DNA of 64,000 bases, from contig NZ_JAVIFX010000004.1 in NCBI RefSeq assembly GCF_031157255.1, positions 310,001 to 374,000 on the forward strand, in the 5' to 3' direction. Under the pieces are notes generated by a model. The model did no database searches. It saw only the letters and a program-made list of their open reading frames with translations, and was not told the DNA's origin. Shown one piece after another: positions 37,434 to 46,746 of this stretch (its first letter is position 1; each line of letters starts with the position of its first letter). Position numbers and translations under genes: made by a program. The DNA comes from Bradyrhizobium sp. LHD-71. Lineage in GTDB: Bacteria > Pseudomonadota > Alphaproteobacteria > Rhizobiales > Xanthobacteraceae.

Positions 37434-37877
37434 CTAGTTGAAAATGGCGATGCGTGTTCGTCCGGGTCCAATCTCTTGAACGAGAGAGAACAGCGTCGCG
37501 GCGTTGCGCGGATGTAGCCGCACGCAGCCGTGCGAGGCAGGACCGCCGAGCCGGCGGAGATCGGTGGTGCCGTGAATTGCATACCCCTTGTGGAAGAAGA
37601 TCGAATACGGCATCGGCGAGTTGTAGTAGCGCCGCGAAAACCACGTTCGTGCGAGCCGCCGCGGACGGAAGGTGCCGCTCGGTGTGCCGAAACCACGCCG
37701 GCCAGTGGACACCGGCCACTGGTGACGCGTGACGCCGCTGACGGTCACATACATCGTCTGCGCCGACTTATCGATCTCGACCAGCATGGCCGCATATGAT
37801 GGGCTTGCAGCGGAAAGAATACCGAGCAGGGCGAGCCCGAAGAGATGTGAACGAGGTTTACCGACGGTGCTTTGCAT
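37434..37877 (-). CDS. L,D-transpeptidase (YkuD domain), secreted
   Basis: A 147-residue protein. The signal peptide is GLALLGILSAASPSYA, followed by the YkuD catalytic domain. The HGT motif and SHGCVRLHPRNA contain the catalytic cysteine (in SHGC) and the conserved histidines. It forms 3-3 peptidoglycan cross-links or anchors proteins to the wall in the periplasm. ATG at 37877 (MQSTVGK) was chosen over a TTG at 37889. The 282-bp spacer downstream to the GNAT gene (37152-37433) shows no gene. It is divergent from mepA, another murein enzyme. Confidence 0.9.
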   Translation of the reverse strand: MQSTVGKPRSHLFGLALLGILSAASPSYAAMLVEIDKSAQTMYVTVSGVTRHQWPVSTGRRGFGTPSGTFRPRRLARTWFSRRYYNSPMPYSIFFHKGYAIHGTTDLRRLGGPASHGCVRLHPRNAATLFSLVQEIGPGRTRIAIFN

Positions 37878-38041
37878 GACCTTTGCCAAGACTGTTTTTC
37901 ACCCTCCCGTCAGGGACGCAACCATGGTGGCCGTGCATGCAGATTGTAAAGCCGGAGCGGCTGCGGCGATCCACACCGTACAGATTAGCCTTAATCCCGC
38001 TTGCGGAATCTCGCGCCAAAGCGAGAGATCGCGTATAGGAA

Positions 38042-38989
38042 ATGCTCATGATCCATCGCATTCTCTTCACCGCGGTTCTTGCATTGCATCTTTCATCCTG
38101 GCTGGCGGACGCAGCGCTCGCGCAGGACAAGGGCACCCTGGAGCCAAAGCAACTACCGACACTGGCCAATCCAAGCGACCCGAAACTTGCCGCCAAGGAA
38201 TTGTTCGGCCGCAAGTTGGCGCCGGCAAAACTGGCGATGCGCTCGATCGGATTTTACGCCAAGGGATGCATCGCCGGCGCTAAAGCGCTGCCGATCAATG
38301 GCAAGACCTGGCAGGTCATGCGGCTCTCCCGCAATCGCATGTACGGACATGCGGATCTGATCGCATTGCTCGAGCGGCTTGCCGCAAAAGTGCCGCAGGT
38401 GTCGAACTGGCCGGGCCTGCTGGTCGGCGACATCTCACAGGCGCGCGGCGGGCCGATGCTGACGGGGCATACAAGCCATCAGGTTGGGCTCGACGCCGAC
38501 ATCTGGCTGACGCCAATGCCGAAGCGCGAGCTGACGCGGCTCGAACGTGAGGAGATGTCGGCGACCAATGTCGTTGCGCCGAACAGGCTCGACATCAATC
38601 CGACCGTGTGGACGCCCGGCCACGTCGCCGTGATCAAAGCAGCGGCACAGGAGCCTGCCGTCGAACGCATCTTCGTCAATGCGGCGATCAAGAAGGCACT
38701 GTGCCGCGAAGCCGGAAACAGCGACCGAACGTGGCTCTCCAAGGTACGGCCGATGTACGGCCACGATTATCACTTTCACATCCGCATACGCTGTCCGGCC
38801 AGCAGCCGCGACTGCACACCTCAGGAACCGCCGAACGAGGGAGAGGCCTGTTCGGCCGACGACCTCGCCTACTGGTTCAGCGATGCCGTGCTTCATCCTA
38901 AGCCGCCGCCGACACCACCGAAACCGCGGCCGCCGATCACGCTGTCGCAGCTCCCGTCCGCCTGCAAGCAGGTGTTGCTGGCCCCGTAA
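38042..38989 (+). CDS. mepA: Penicillin-insensitive murein endopeptidase
   Basis: A 315-residue periplasmic LAS-type metallopeptidase that cleaves D-alanyl-meso-diaminopimelyl cross-links. A signal peptide (about 1-27) is followed by the Zn-binding HTSHQVGLDADIW (HxxxGxxxD) and GHDYHFHIR (HxH) motifs. A Cys-rich segment (CPASSRDC, GEACSADD) matches E. coli MepA. The C-terminus is Pro-rich. ATG at 38042 or 38048. The stop is followed at once by decayed repeat copy 6. It is paired head-to-head with the L,D-transpeptidase gene. Confidence 0.92.
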   Translation: MLMIHRILFTAVLALHLSSWLADAALAQDKGTLEPKQLPTLANPSDPKLAAKELFGRKLAPAKLAMRSIGFYAKGCIAGAKALPINGKTWQVMRLSRNRMYGHADLIALLERLAAKVPQVSNWPGLLVGDISQARGGPMLTGHTSHQVGLDADIWLTPMPKRELTRLEREEMSATNVVAPNRLDINPTVWTPGHVAVIKAAAQEPAVERIFVNAAIKKALCREAGNSDRTWLSKVRPMYGHDYHFHIRIRCPASSRDCTPQEPPNEGEACSADDLAYWFSDAVLHPKPPPTPPKPRPPITLSQLPSACKQVLLAP

Positions 38990-39077
38990 CTGGTGTCCAA
39001 CCTCTGCTGTTCGCATTTGTCTGGCGGTGCTCGCCTGCAAACGTTAGAGCCAAGAGGCCCCTGACGATTTTATGAAG
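38990..39077 (-). repeat. Two-hairpin CTAG element, decayed copy 6
   Basis: Read left to right, CTGGTGTCC...TTCGCAT...GGCGGTGCTCGCCTGC...AACGTTAGAGCCAAGAGG...TTTTATGAA follows the inverted hairpin-2 half of copy 2, with many substitutions. The start (38990) is the base after the mepA TAA. The hairpin arms no longer pair perfectly. The hairpin-1 half is not recognisable with confidence beyond about 39080. The rest of the spacer to modA (39078-39275) shows no gene. Confidence 0.6.
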
Positions 39078-39275
39078 TCGACGTTGGCTCGTGCCGGCCT
39101 TGCGCACAAGCGGCCACCTGCTAGAATTAGGCTTGCGATCTCCGCACTCGCCGTAAGCCGGTGTGGATGGCCGGGACGACGCTCCCTCATCGATTGCTCG
39201 AACATGGTGGTGCGGCTTGCGCGATCAACTCGCGCGACGGCCACCTTCGTCTCGCCTTCCATTGGAGCGCCAAGT

Positions 39276-40064
39276 ATGCCTGGCCAATTCACCCGACGTC
39301 TCGCAATGCTCGTTGTCGCCGTAGCGACGCTCACGACACCAGCCTTCGCGCAGGAAAAGTCGATCACGGTTTTTGCCGCTGCGTCGCTGAAGAGCGCGCT
39401 GGACGATATCAACGCAGCCTACACCGCCAAAACGGGCGTGAAGGTGGCGGCAAGCTATGCCGCAAGTTCGGCACTCGCGCGCCAGATCGAGCAAGGGGCA
39501 CCGGCGGATGTGTTCGCCTCGGCCGATCTGGAATGGATGGACTACGCAATAAAGAAGCAGACAATCGACGAAGCGAGCCGCGTGAACCTGCTCGGCAACA
39601 AGATCGTGCTGATCGCACCAAAAGATTCCGCGGTCAGTGACGTTGCGATTGGCCAGGGCTTCGATCTCGCCGGACTCGCAGCAGATGGACGGATCGCCAC
39701 CGGCGACGTGCAAGCCGTTCCGGTCGGCAAATACGCCAAAGCGGCGCTGGAGAGACTCGGATCGTGGACCGCAGCATCCGCGAAATTCGCCATGGCCGAC
39801 AACGTCCGTGCGGCGCTGACGCTCGTCGCCCGCAATGAGGCCGCGCTCGGCATCGTCTATGAGACCGATGCAAAGGTCGAACCGGGCGTCAAGATCGTGG
39901 GCCGCTTCCCCACTGACTCGCATCCGCCCATCGTTTATCCGTTTGCCTCGACCACCAGAGCCGGGCCTGACGCTGCCGGCTACCTCGCGTTTCTGCGCTC
40001 AGCGGCAGGCAAGGCCGTGTTCGAGAGGTATGGCTTCACATTCCTCGTCCGGCCGGTTTCCTGA
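39276..40064 (+). CDS. modA: Molybdate ABC transporter, periplasmic binding protein
   Basis: A 262-residue protein. The signal peptide ends TTPAFA, then the mature part starts QEKSITVFAAASLKSALDDI, the classic ModA N-terminus whose serine binds oxyanion. SAALARQIEQGAPADVFASAD and the ALGIVYETDA block follow. ATG at 39276 has GGAG at nine bases; the longer frame to 39072 is not a signal sequence. It is the first gene of modABC. No ModE-type operator was identified by eye. Confidence 0.94.
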   Translation: MPGQFTRRLAMLVVAVATLTTPAFAQEKSITVFAAASLKSALDDINAAYTAKTGVKVAASYAASSALARQIEQGAPADVFASADLEWMDYAIKKQTIDEASRVNLLGNKIVLIAPKDSAVSDVAIGQGFDLAGLAADGRIATGDVQAVPVGKYAKAALERLGSWTAASAKFAMADNVRAALTLVARNEAALGIVYETDAKVEPGVKIVGRFPTDSHPPIVYPFASTTRAGPDAAGYLAFLRSAAGKAVFERYGFTFLVRPVS

Positions 40065-40073
40065 CTTTCGAAA

Positions 40074-40769
40074 GTGTTCGAACTTTCCGATACGGCCTGG
40101 ACTGCGATCACGCTGACGTTGCGGATCGCGGTTCTCGCGACGCTGGTGGCAACGCCGATCGGCATAGCGACCGCATGGCTTCTGGCGCGCAGGAATTTCC
40201 CTGGCAAGATGATCGTCGAGGCGCTGGTGCACCTGCCGCTGGTGTTGCCGCCGGTGGTGACCGGTTATCTCCTGTTGCTGACGTTTGGGCGACGCGGGGC
40301 GATCGGTTCGTTCCTGGCTGACACATTCGGCATCGTCCTGTCTTTCCGCTGGACCGGCGCCGCACTCGCCTGTGGCATCATGGCGTTCCCGCTGCTTGTG
40401 CGACCGATCCGGCTATCGTTCGAAGCCATCGACATTCGCCTTGAACAGGCGGCGACAACGCTCGGTGCCAATCCGTGGCGCGCGTTCGCGACCATCACAT
40501 TGCCGCTGGCACTGCCCGGCATCATTGCCGGCATGGTGCTATGCTTCGCCAAAGCGATCGGCGAGTTCGGCGCGACCATCACCTTCGTCTCCAACATTCC
40601 GGGCGAAACGCAGACCATTGCATCTGCAGTTTACGCATTGATCCAGACGCCGGCGGGCGATCGGGAAGCGACGCAGCTCATTGTCGTTTCGATGATCCTC
40701 GCCTTTGGCGCACTTCTCGTCTCCGAATGGTTTGCGCGCCGGGCGGTTGCCCGGATGCGGGGAGACTGA
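40074..40769 (+). CDS. modB: Molybdate ABC transporter, permease
   Basis: A 231-residue inner-membrane permease with five or six hydrophobic segments. It has the CysTW-type inner motif EQAATTLGANPWRAFATITLPLALPGIIAG (about residues 122-151), where ModC docks. The start is GTG at 40074, nine bases after the modA stop. It is followed by modC with a two-base gap. Confidence 0.93.
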   Translation: MFELSDTAWTAITLTLRIAVLATLVATPIGIATAWLLARRNFPGKMIVEALVHLPLVLPPVVTGYLLLLTFGRRGAIGSFLADTFGIVLSFRWTGAALACGIMAFPLLVRPIRLSFEAIDIRLEQAATTLGANPWRAFATITLPLALPGIIAGMVLCFAKAIGEFGATITFVSNIPGETQTIASAVYALIQTPAGDREATQLIVVSMILAFGALLVSEWFARRAVARMRGD

Positions 40770-40771
40770 CG

Positions 40772-41446
40772 ATGCTGCACGTCGATGTAACGAAAGCGCT
40801 TGGCGCGACAACCGTGGAAGCGGCATTCGACAGTGCCGGCGGCGTCACAGCCTTGTTCGGCCCGTCGGGCGCCGGCAAGACCTCACTGATCAACATGATT
40901 GCCGGACTGCTGAAGCCGGATCGCGGCCGGATCGAGCTCGACGGCGAGGCACTCGACGATACGGCGCAGCGTATCCATATCCCTGCGCACCGACGGCGCA
41001 TCGGCTACGTGTTTCAGGACGCGCGGCTGTTTCCGCATCTCAGCGTCGAACAGAATCTCGACTACGGACGCCGCATGAACGGCTTGCCGTTCGATGCCGC
41101 AGAGCATGTGCGGATCGCGCAGCTGCTCGATCTCGAAGCGCTGAGGCAGCGCCGACCGGGCAGACTTTCCGGCGGCGAGAAGCAGCGGGTCGCGCTCGGC
41201 CGCGCATTGCTGTCGCGTCCCCGCCTGCTGCTGCTGGACGAACCGCTTGGGTCGCTCGACGACGAAAGGAAGGCGGAGATTCTTCCCTATCTGATGCGCC
41301 TGCGCGATCAGGCGGGCGTGCCCATGGTCTATGTCAGCCACGACGCCGACGAAGTCAGACGGCTGGCGACTCAGGTGATCCGCCTGCAGAACGGGACCAT
41401 CGCGGCGCAAGGGGGCCTCGAGGTCTTGCCCCAGCCAAGGTCGTAG
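40772..41446 (+). CDS. modC: Molybdate ABC transporter, ATP-binding protein, short form
   Basis: A 224-residue ATPase with Walker A GPSGAGKTS, signature LSGGEKQRVALGRAL, Walker B LLLLDEPLGSLD and the switch VSHDADE. Typical ModC has about 350 residues with a C-terminal MOP domain that senses molybdate. Here the protein ends right after the ATPase domain, so the regulatory domain is absent. The reading frame ends cleanly and no MOP-coding sequence follows. GGGGAG precedes the ATG. Confidence 0.92.
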   Translation: MLHVDVTKALGATTVEAAFDSAGGVTALFGPSGAGKTSLINMIAGLLKPDRGRIELDGEALDDTAQRIHIPAHRRRIGYVFQDARLFPHLSVEQNLDYGRRMNGLPFDAAEHVRIAQLLDLEALRQRRPGRLSGGEKQRVALGRALLSRPRLLLLDEPLGSLDDERKAEILPYLMRLRDQAGVPMVYVSHDADEVRRLATQVIRLQNGTIAAQGGLEVLPQPRS

Positions 41447-41462
41447 ACTTCGCGACCGGCCG

Positions 41463-43262
41463 CTACAGCGACTCGACGAACGACTTCCACGCCGCGCGGA
41501 ACCTGCGTTTCGCCAGCTCCCGGCCCTTCGGCGGTGGCGCCGCCGGCTCCTCGTCTTCGGGCAGGCGCAGGCCGACGACATTGACGCGACCACCACCGAT
41601 CGAGCGGGCCACCAGTGTGATTTCGCCGATCGGCAGCGTATCGTCGATCCGGGGAGCGCGATCGAGATAGATGTCGAAGTAGTCGGCGAGCGTGAGCTCG
41701 GCCTGCTCCAGCACGACGGGAACGCCATACACCTCCGCGAGACTGCCGAGTGTGATTTCGCCCGGCACCATGAAGTCACCGAGCATGTGCGGGTCGACCG
41801 GTGCCGGCGTCGGCATGTCGACGAAGAAGCGGTCCAGCGCTTCGGCCTTCTCGGGCGGCGCGAGCAAGTAGACGTAGTCCCCGGCCAGGACCGGCTCGGC
41901 TTCGCTCGGCGTGAAGATCTGCTGGTCGCGGATGATCAGGGTCGGCTTCGACCAGGACGGGATCACCCGTCGTTTGAGAAACAGGCTGTTCTTGCGCACG
42001 CGATAGCCGACGAGCTCCTGCTCGAGCTGCCCCGGCAAATCGAGCTCCACCCGGCGCATCGTTCGCTCCGTGCGCGGCAGCGCAACGTTCAGGCGCCGCG
42101 CGGCCCAGGCGATCGTCCAGCCCTGCACCGAGAGCGACACCAGCACGACGACGAAGGCGATATCGAAATAGATCGTGCCGTTCGGCAGGTCGACCAGCAA
42201 CGGGATCGAGGCCAGGAAGATCGCCACGGCCCCGCGCAGGCCGACCCACGAGATGAAGATCTTCTCGCGCCGAGGAAACGGAAACGGCGCAAGACACAGG
42301 AATACGGCGATCGGTCGCGCCACGAACATCAAGGCCAGCGCCACGGCCAGCGCCGGCAGGAACGTTGAGAGCAGCCTTTCAGGGGACACAAGCAGACCGA
42401 GCAGCACGAACATCACGATCTGCGCGAGCCAGGTGGCCGCGTCGAGAAAGACGACGACGGAGTTGTGCGCACGGGTCGGCCGGTTACCGATGACGATGCC
42501 GGCGAGATAGACGGCCAGAAAGCCGGAGCTGTGGGCGGTCTGGGCGATGCCGAAAATCACCACCGCCGCAGTCGCGACAAAGGGCGCGTGCAGGCCCTGC
42601 GGCAGCGCGACCCGGTTCAACCCGAGGACGACCAGTCGCCCGCAGACAATGCCGATGATGGTGCCGAGCCCCAGTTCGCGGGCAAATTGCAGCATCACAT
42701 CCACGACCGTGCTGTGGCCGATCGATAGCAGCTCAACCAGCACCAGCGTGAGAAATATCGCGAACGGGTCGTTGGTCCCGGACTCGACCTCGAGCGTCGC
42801 GCCCACGCGTGGGCGCAGCCGCAGCCCGCGGCCGTGGATCAAAAGGAAGACCGCCGCGGCATCGGTCGAGCCGACAACGGCGCCGACAAGCAGCGCCTCG
42901 GTCCAGCTCATGCCGAGCGCGTATTTTGCGACCGGCGCCGTGATGACCGCCGTCAGCAGAACGCCGACGGTCGCCAGCACCGCCGAAGGCGCGACGACCG
43001 TCTGGATGCTGTTGAATTTGGTCTTCAACCCGCCATCGAACAGAATGAGCGCCAACGCGACGGAGCCGACCAGATAGGTCGATCGGACGTCGTCGAACCT
43101 GATTCCGCCGGGACCGGCTTCGCCTGCGAACACTCCGACGAACAGGAAGACCAGCAGCAACGGGGCGCCGAAACGCAGGGCGACCAGGCTCGACATGATG
43201 CCTGCCATCACCAGGATCGCTCCCAGAAGGATGGCAATGCTTACCGAATCAAGCGACGCCAT
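41463..43262 (-). CDS. K+/H+ antiporter, NhaP2/CvrA type
   Basis: A 599-residue membrane antiporter of the CPA1 group. About 12 hydrophobic segments cover residues 5-390, including FDGGLKTKF, GSTDAAAVFLLIHG with the ion-binding Asp, and VESGTNDPFAIFLT. Then follow a TrkA-C-like domain (GYRVRKNSLFLKRRVIPSWSKP) and a CorC/HlyC-like domain with DYFDIYLDRAPRIDDTLPIGEI. This is the domain order of potassium/proton antiporter NhaP2. It probably exports K+ when cytoplasmic K+ is high. It is divergent from an MscS channel gene over a 208-bp spacer. Confidence 0.9.
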   Translation of the reverse strand: MASLDSVSIAILLGAILVMAGIMSSLVALRFGAPLLLVFLFVGVFAGEAGPGGIRFDDVRSTYLVGSVALALILFDGGLKTKFNSIQTVVAPSAVLATVGVLLTAVITAPVAKYALGMSWTEALLVGAVVGSTDAAAVFLLIHGRGLRLRPRVGATLEVESGTNDPFAIFLTLVLVELLSIGHSTVVDVMLQFARELGLGTIIGIVCGRLVVLGLNRVALPQGLHAPFVATAAVVIFGIAQTAHSSGFLAVYLAGIVIGNRPTRAHNSVVVFLDAATWLAQIVMFVLLGLLVSPERLLSTFLPALAVALALMFVARPIAVFLCLAPFPFPRREKIFISWVGLRGAVAIFLASIPLLVDLPNGTIYFDIAFVVVLVSLSVQGWTIAWAARRLNVALPRTERTMRRVELDLPGQLEQELVGYRVRKNSLFLKRRVIPSWSKPTLIIRDQQIFTPSEAEPVLAGDYVYLLAPPEKAEALDRFFVDMPTPAPVDPHMLGDFMVPGEITLGSLAEVYGVPVVLEQAELTLADYFDIYLDRAPRIDDTLPIGEITLVARSIGGGRVNVVGLRLPEDEEPAAPPPKGRELAKRRFRAAWKSFVESL

Positions 43263-43470
43263 ATCATTTCCGCAATTGGACCCTCTATGCCTTCCTTATC
43301 GTCCGGGGCCTTCTGCGCCAACCCCGCATGCCATTGCCGCACCGCATAGGCCGAGGTCGGCGGTCCGCCGCCATCGCCTTGCCTGGCCATGGTCCTGCTT
43401 AGTCCGGCACTGTTTGGACGTGAGCGCGTCCGCCGACGTATAAAGACACGGGCCGTCCTCGAATCATTCC

Positions 43471-44826
43471 ATGCGACGGCCGGCGATTGCGAACAGAGAC
43501 GTTGTGGAGCCCCAACTTGAGGAAATCTACGAGTTCATCCGGATGGCCCTGCGCTCGGTCGGCGCGGAGGTGACGTCGCCCTGGTTCTACTTCCAGTTCG
43601 GGTTGATCCTGATCGGCGCAGGCATTGCCCATCTTGCGGCCGTATCACTGCGCAGCAGGGTGGACCTCACATCCGTCGCCATGGGCTGGCCGGCCGCCTT
43701 CCGCCTTGGCCTTCGCGTACTGGTCCGCGATGCGGGATTCGGCTTCTTTGCGGGGCTGATGGCGATGACGCGTGTCGCCATGGTGGCATCGACCTGGCCA
43801 AGCCGCAGCTATTTGCTGGTCGTGGCCGCGAACCTGGCTGCCGCATGGCTCCTGATCCGCCTCGCCACCAGCCTGATCCGCAACGACACCGCGGTAAAGC
43901 TCGTGTCGATCACGGCCTGGTGCGTCGCCGCCCTCAGTATCCTCGGGCTGCTCGACCAGGTCACCGCCGCGCTCGATTCCCTCGCCATCTCGTTCGGCGG
44001 CCACCGCCTTTCATTGCTGCTCGCGATCAAGGTCTCCGCGCTGCTTGCCTTCGCGCTATGGCTGGCGAACGTCGCCGGCAATTTCGTCGATGCGCGGATC
44101 TCCACCCTGAACGACCTGACGCCTTCGGTCCAGGCGCTGACCAGCAAGCTCGTCCGGATCCTGTTCATCTGTCTGGCGGTGGTGATCGTGCTGGCCGCGG
44201 CCGGCGTCGACCTCTCCGCGCTGGCAATCTTCTCCGGCGCGATCGGCGTCGGCATCGGCTTCGGCCTGCAGAAGATCGTCGGCAACTTCGTCAGCGGCGT
44301 AATCCTGCTCGCCGACAAGTCGGTGAAGCCCGGCGACATCGTCACGATCGGCGACAGCCATGGACAAGTCCGCGCCATGAACACGCGCTACATTTCCGTC
44401 ACGGGCAATGACGGCCGGGAATTTCTGATTCCGAACGAGAAGCTTGTCACCGAGCGTGTCGTGAACTGGACCTATTACGATACCAATACACGCATCGATG
44501 TGACGTTCTCGACGAGCTACGAAGCTGATCCGCGCCGGATTTGCGAAATCGCCGCGCGGATCGCGAAGGCGACGCCGCGCGTCGCCACAGTCAAGCCGCC
44601 GACCTGCAGCATCGTCGAGTTCGGCGAGCATTCGATGCGCTTCTCGCTGTCGTTCTGGATCACCGACCCCGAGAAAGGCATGGGCAACGTGCGCAGCCAG
44701 GTGATGCTCGCGCTCTGGGAAACATTCCGGATCGAAGCTGCGGCGGACACCACCTATCCGATCCGCGACATCCGCATCGACGAGGCGCCTGCGGCCGCTC
44801 CGGCCGTCGAAGCGCATCTGCGCTGA
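43471..44826 (+). CDS. Mechanosensitive ion channel, MscS family
   Basis: A 451-residue channel. There are about five N-terminal hydrophobic segments, then the pore helix region AIGVGIGFGLQKIVGNFVSG (TM3-like, GxG/AxGFG pattern) at about 255-275. The beta domain starts LLADKSVKPGDIVTIGD, and NEKLVTERVVNWTYYD follows. It opens under hypo-osmotic stress. The ATG at 43471 is the first; a GTG at 43504 is possible. It is divergent from the K+/H+ antiporter, so the two probably serve osmotic homeostasis together. The stop is immediately followed by repeat copy 4. Confidence 0.9.
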   Translation: MRRPAIANRDVVEPQLEEIYEFIRMALRSVGAEVTSPWFYFQFGLILIGAGIAHLAAVSLRSRVDLTSVAMGWPAAFRLGLRVLVRDAGFGFFAGLMAMTRVAMVASTWPSRSYLLVVAANLAAAWLLIRLATSLIRNDTAVKLVSITAWCVAALSILGLLDQVTAALDSLAISFGGHRLSLLLAIKVSALLAFALWLANVAGNFVDARISTLNDLTPSVQALTSKLVRILFICLAVVIVLAAAGVDLSALAIFSGAIGVGIGFGLQKIVGNFVSGVILLADKSVKPGDIVTIGDSHGQVRAMNTRYISVTGNDGREFLIPNEKLVTERVVNWTYYDTNTRIDVTFSTSYEADPRRICEIAARIAKATPRVATVKPPTCSIVEFGEHSMRFSLSFWITDPEKGMGNVRSQVMLALWETFRIEAAADTTYPIRDIRIDEAPAAAPAVEAHLR

Positions 44827-44993
44827 CTAGTGCGCTGGATTTGACGTTCGTGCCAGCATTTCCACGATTCCTGCGTACGAACGTCAAATCCAAAAAGCGC
44901 CAGCTTAGTGAAATCGCCAGTGCTCCTTATGTTTCCGAAGTTCGCATGAGAGTGTATCGCAACGGGATGCAAACTTCGGAAACGGAGCACTAG
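44827..44993 (+). repeat. Two-hairpin CTAG element, copy 4
   Basis: It starts with CTAG directly after the mscS TGA. Hairpin 1 uses the same stem as copy 2 (TGGATTTGACGTTCGT, 44836-44851, with 44877-44892) but a diverged loop. Hairpin 2 has a different stem, GTTTCCGAAGTTCGCAT (44931-44947) pairing with 44967-44983 with one mismatch. It ends GGAGCACTAG eight bases before the sfsA start. The linker TTAGTGAAATCGCCAGTGCTCC is a changed form of the copy 2 linker. Confidence 0.87.
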
Positions 44994-45001
44994 GACCGCC
45001 C

Positions 45002-45715
45002 ATGCGTTTCACCGGCACACTCGTTCCGGCGACGCTGATACGTCGTTACAAGCGCTTTCTCGCTGACGTCGAGCTGGCCGACGGCAGCGTGACGACCGTT
45101 CACGTCGCCAATCCAGGCGCGATGATCGGCTTGCAGGCACCGGGCGCCCGCGTCTGGTTATCGCGCTCGTTGAACAAGGCGCGCAAGCTGCCGCTGTCCT
45201 GGGAGCTGGTCGAAGCCGACTTCGGGGCGGGCCTCGAACTCGCAGGGCTCAATACAGCGCATCCGAACGCGATCGTCGCCGAGGCGCTCGCCGCCGAGGC
45301 GATCCCGGAACTCAAAGGTTACGCAACCATCCGCCGCGAAGTGAAATACGGCAAGGCATCGCGGGTCGACTTTCTGCTCGAGGCGCCGGACAGACCGTCC
45401 TGCTATCTCGAAATCAAGAACGTGCATCTGATGCGGCAGCCTGGCATCGCCGAATTTCCGGACTCTGTTACCGCGCGCGGGGCGCGGCACCTGGACGAGC
45501 TGGCCGCCATGGCCGCGCTCGGCTTTCGCGCGGTCATGCTGTTTGTCATCCAGATCGGGTCGGCCAGCAGCTTTGCGCTGGCGCGCGATATCGACCCGGC
45601 CTACGGCGCGGCGTTCGACCGGGCCTGTGTGGCGGGCGTCGAGGCTTTCGCCTACAAATGCGTCCTTGGCGTCAATGAAATTGCCCTGGGAGGAGCCGTT
45701 CCAATCGCCAAATAG
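45002..45715 (+). CDS. sfsA: Sugar fermentation stimulation protein homologue
   Basis: A 237-residue SfsA-family protein. It has [11 protein letters not shown] (family HxxNPGxM), [20 protein letters not shown], and [23 protein letters not shown] with the PD-(D/E)XK-like acidic E-I-K triad. The family is probably a DNA-binding or nuclease-fold protein of unknown role. It starts only nine bases after repeat copy 4. The order sfsA-map-radC is commonly kept in this bacterial group. Confidence 0.92.
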   Translation: MRFTGTLVPATLIRRYKRFLADVELADGSVTTVHVANPGAMIGLQAPGARVWLSRSLNKARKLPLSWELVEADFGAGLELAGLNTAHPNAIVAEALAAEAIPELKGYATIRREVKYGKASRVDFLLEAPDRPSCYLEIKNVHLMRQPGIAEFPDSVTARGARHLDELAAMAALGFRAVMLFVIQIGSASSFALARDIDPAYGAAFDRACVAGVEAFAYKCVLGVNEIALGGAVPIAK

Positions 45716-45841
45716 CCTCCCATTTGTCGATGACAGCCCCGACGGCGAAGGCGCTTGCGCTGGGGCGTCCATCGCTTAAATTAGGGACAACTCAGACTTG
45801 CAAACCGGCCCCAAGCCGGCATGACCCCCGTACCATCCGAC

Positions 45842-46672
45842 ATGAATTACATCGAAGCTGCCCAGGCCCCGCTCCGGAAAACCGGTCAGATCAAATTGCA
45901 CGGCCCTGCGGCCTTTGCAGGCATGCGTAAGGCCGGCGCGCTCGTCGCCAAATGTCTCGACGTGCTCGTGGACGAGGTGAAGCCCGGCGTGCCCACCTCA
46001 CGCATCGACGATGTAGTGCGCGATTTTGCGCTCAGCCACGGCGCCATCCCGGCCACCCTGATGTATCGCGGCTACCGCTATTCGACCTGCACCTCGATCA
46101 ACCACGTGGTGTGCCACGGCATGCCCGGCGACCGGCCGCTGAAGGAAGGCGACATCGTCAATATCGACGTCACGTTCATCGTCGACGGCTGGCACGGCGA
46201 TTCAAGCCGCATGTACGCGGTCGGCGAAATCGCCCGCAAGGCCGAACGGCTGATCGAAGTGACGCACGAGGCGATGATGCGCGGCATTGCCGCGGTGAAG
46301 CCCGGCGCGACCACGGGCGACATCGGCCACGCGATCCAGAGTTTTGTCGAGCCGCAGCAGATGAGCGTGGTTCGCGACTTCTGCGGGCATGGCCTCGGCC
46401 GCATGTTCCACGATGAGCCGAACATCATCCATGTCGGCCGGCCGGGCGAAGGCATTGTGCTGCGCCCGGGCATGTTCTTCACGATCGAGCCGATGATCAA
46501 CCTCGGCAAGCCGCATGTGAAGATCCTGTCCGACGGCTGGACTGCCGTCACCCGCGACCGCTCGCTGTCGGCGCAGTTCGAGCACGCGGTCGGCGTCACC
46601 GACACCGGCGTGGAGATTTTCACGCTGTCACCGGGCAAGCTCGACATGCCGCCCTACCGCAAGGCGGCCTGA
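45842..46672 (+). CDS. map: Methionine aminopeptidase, type I
   Basis: It removes N-terminal methionine from nascent proteins in the cytoplasm. The 276-residue product starts [17 protein letters not shown]. The two metal ions would be bound by the aspartates in [19 protein letters not shown], the histidine in [12 protein letters not shown], and glutamates in TIEPMI and QFEHAVGVT, all present. ATG at 45821 would add seven residues. It lies between sfsA and radC on the same strand. Confidence 0.95.
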   Translation: MNYIEAAQAPLRKTGQIKLHGPAAFAGMRKAGALVAKCLDVLVDEVKPGVPTSRIDDVVRDFALSHGAIPATLMYRGYRYSTCTSINHVVCHGMPGDRPLKEGDIVNIDVTFIVDGWHGDSSRMYAVGEIARKAERLIEVTHEAMMRGIAAVKPGATTGDIGHAIQSFVEPQQMSVVRDFCGHGLGRMFHDEPNIIHVGRPGEGIVLRPGMFFTIEPMINLGKPHVKILSDGWTAVTRDRSLSAQFEHAVGVTDTGVEIFTLSPGKLDMPPYRKAA

Positions 46673-46746
46673 CCCACCACTGCCCAGTTGCAAATATCTG
46701 CGGCTCGGTCATGCTTGGGACGCGCTCACGCGTCCCTCGAACTCAT

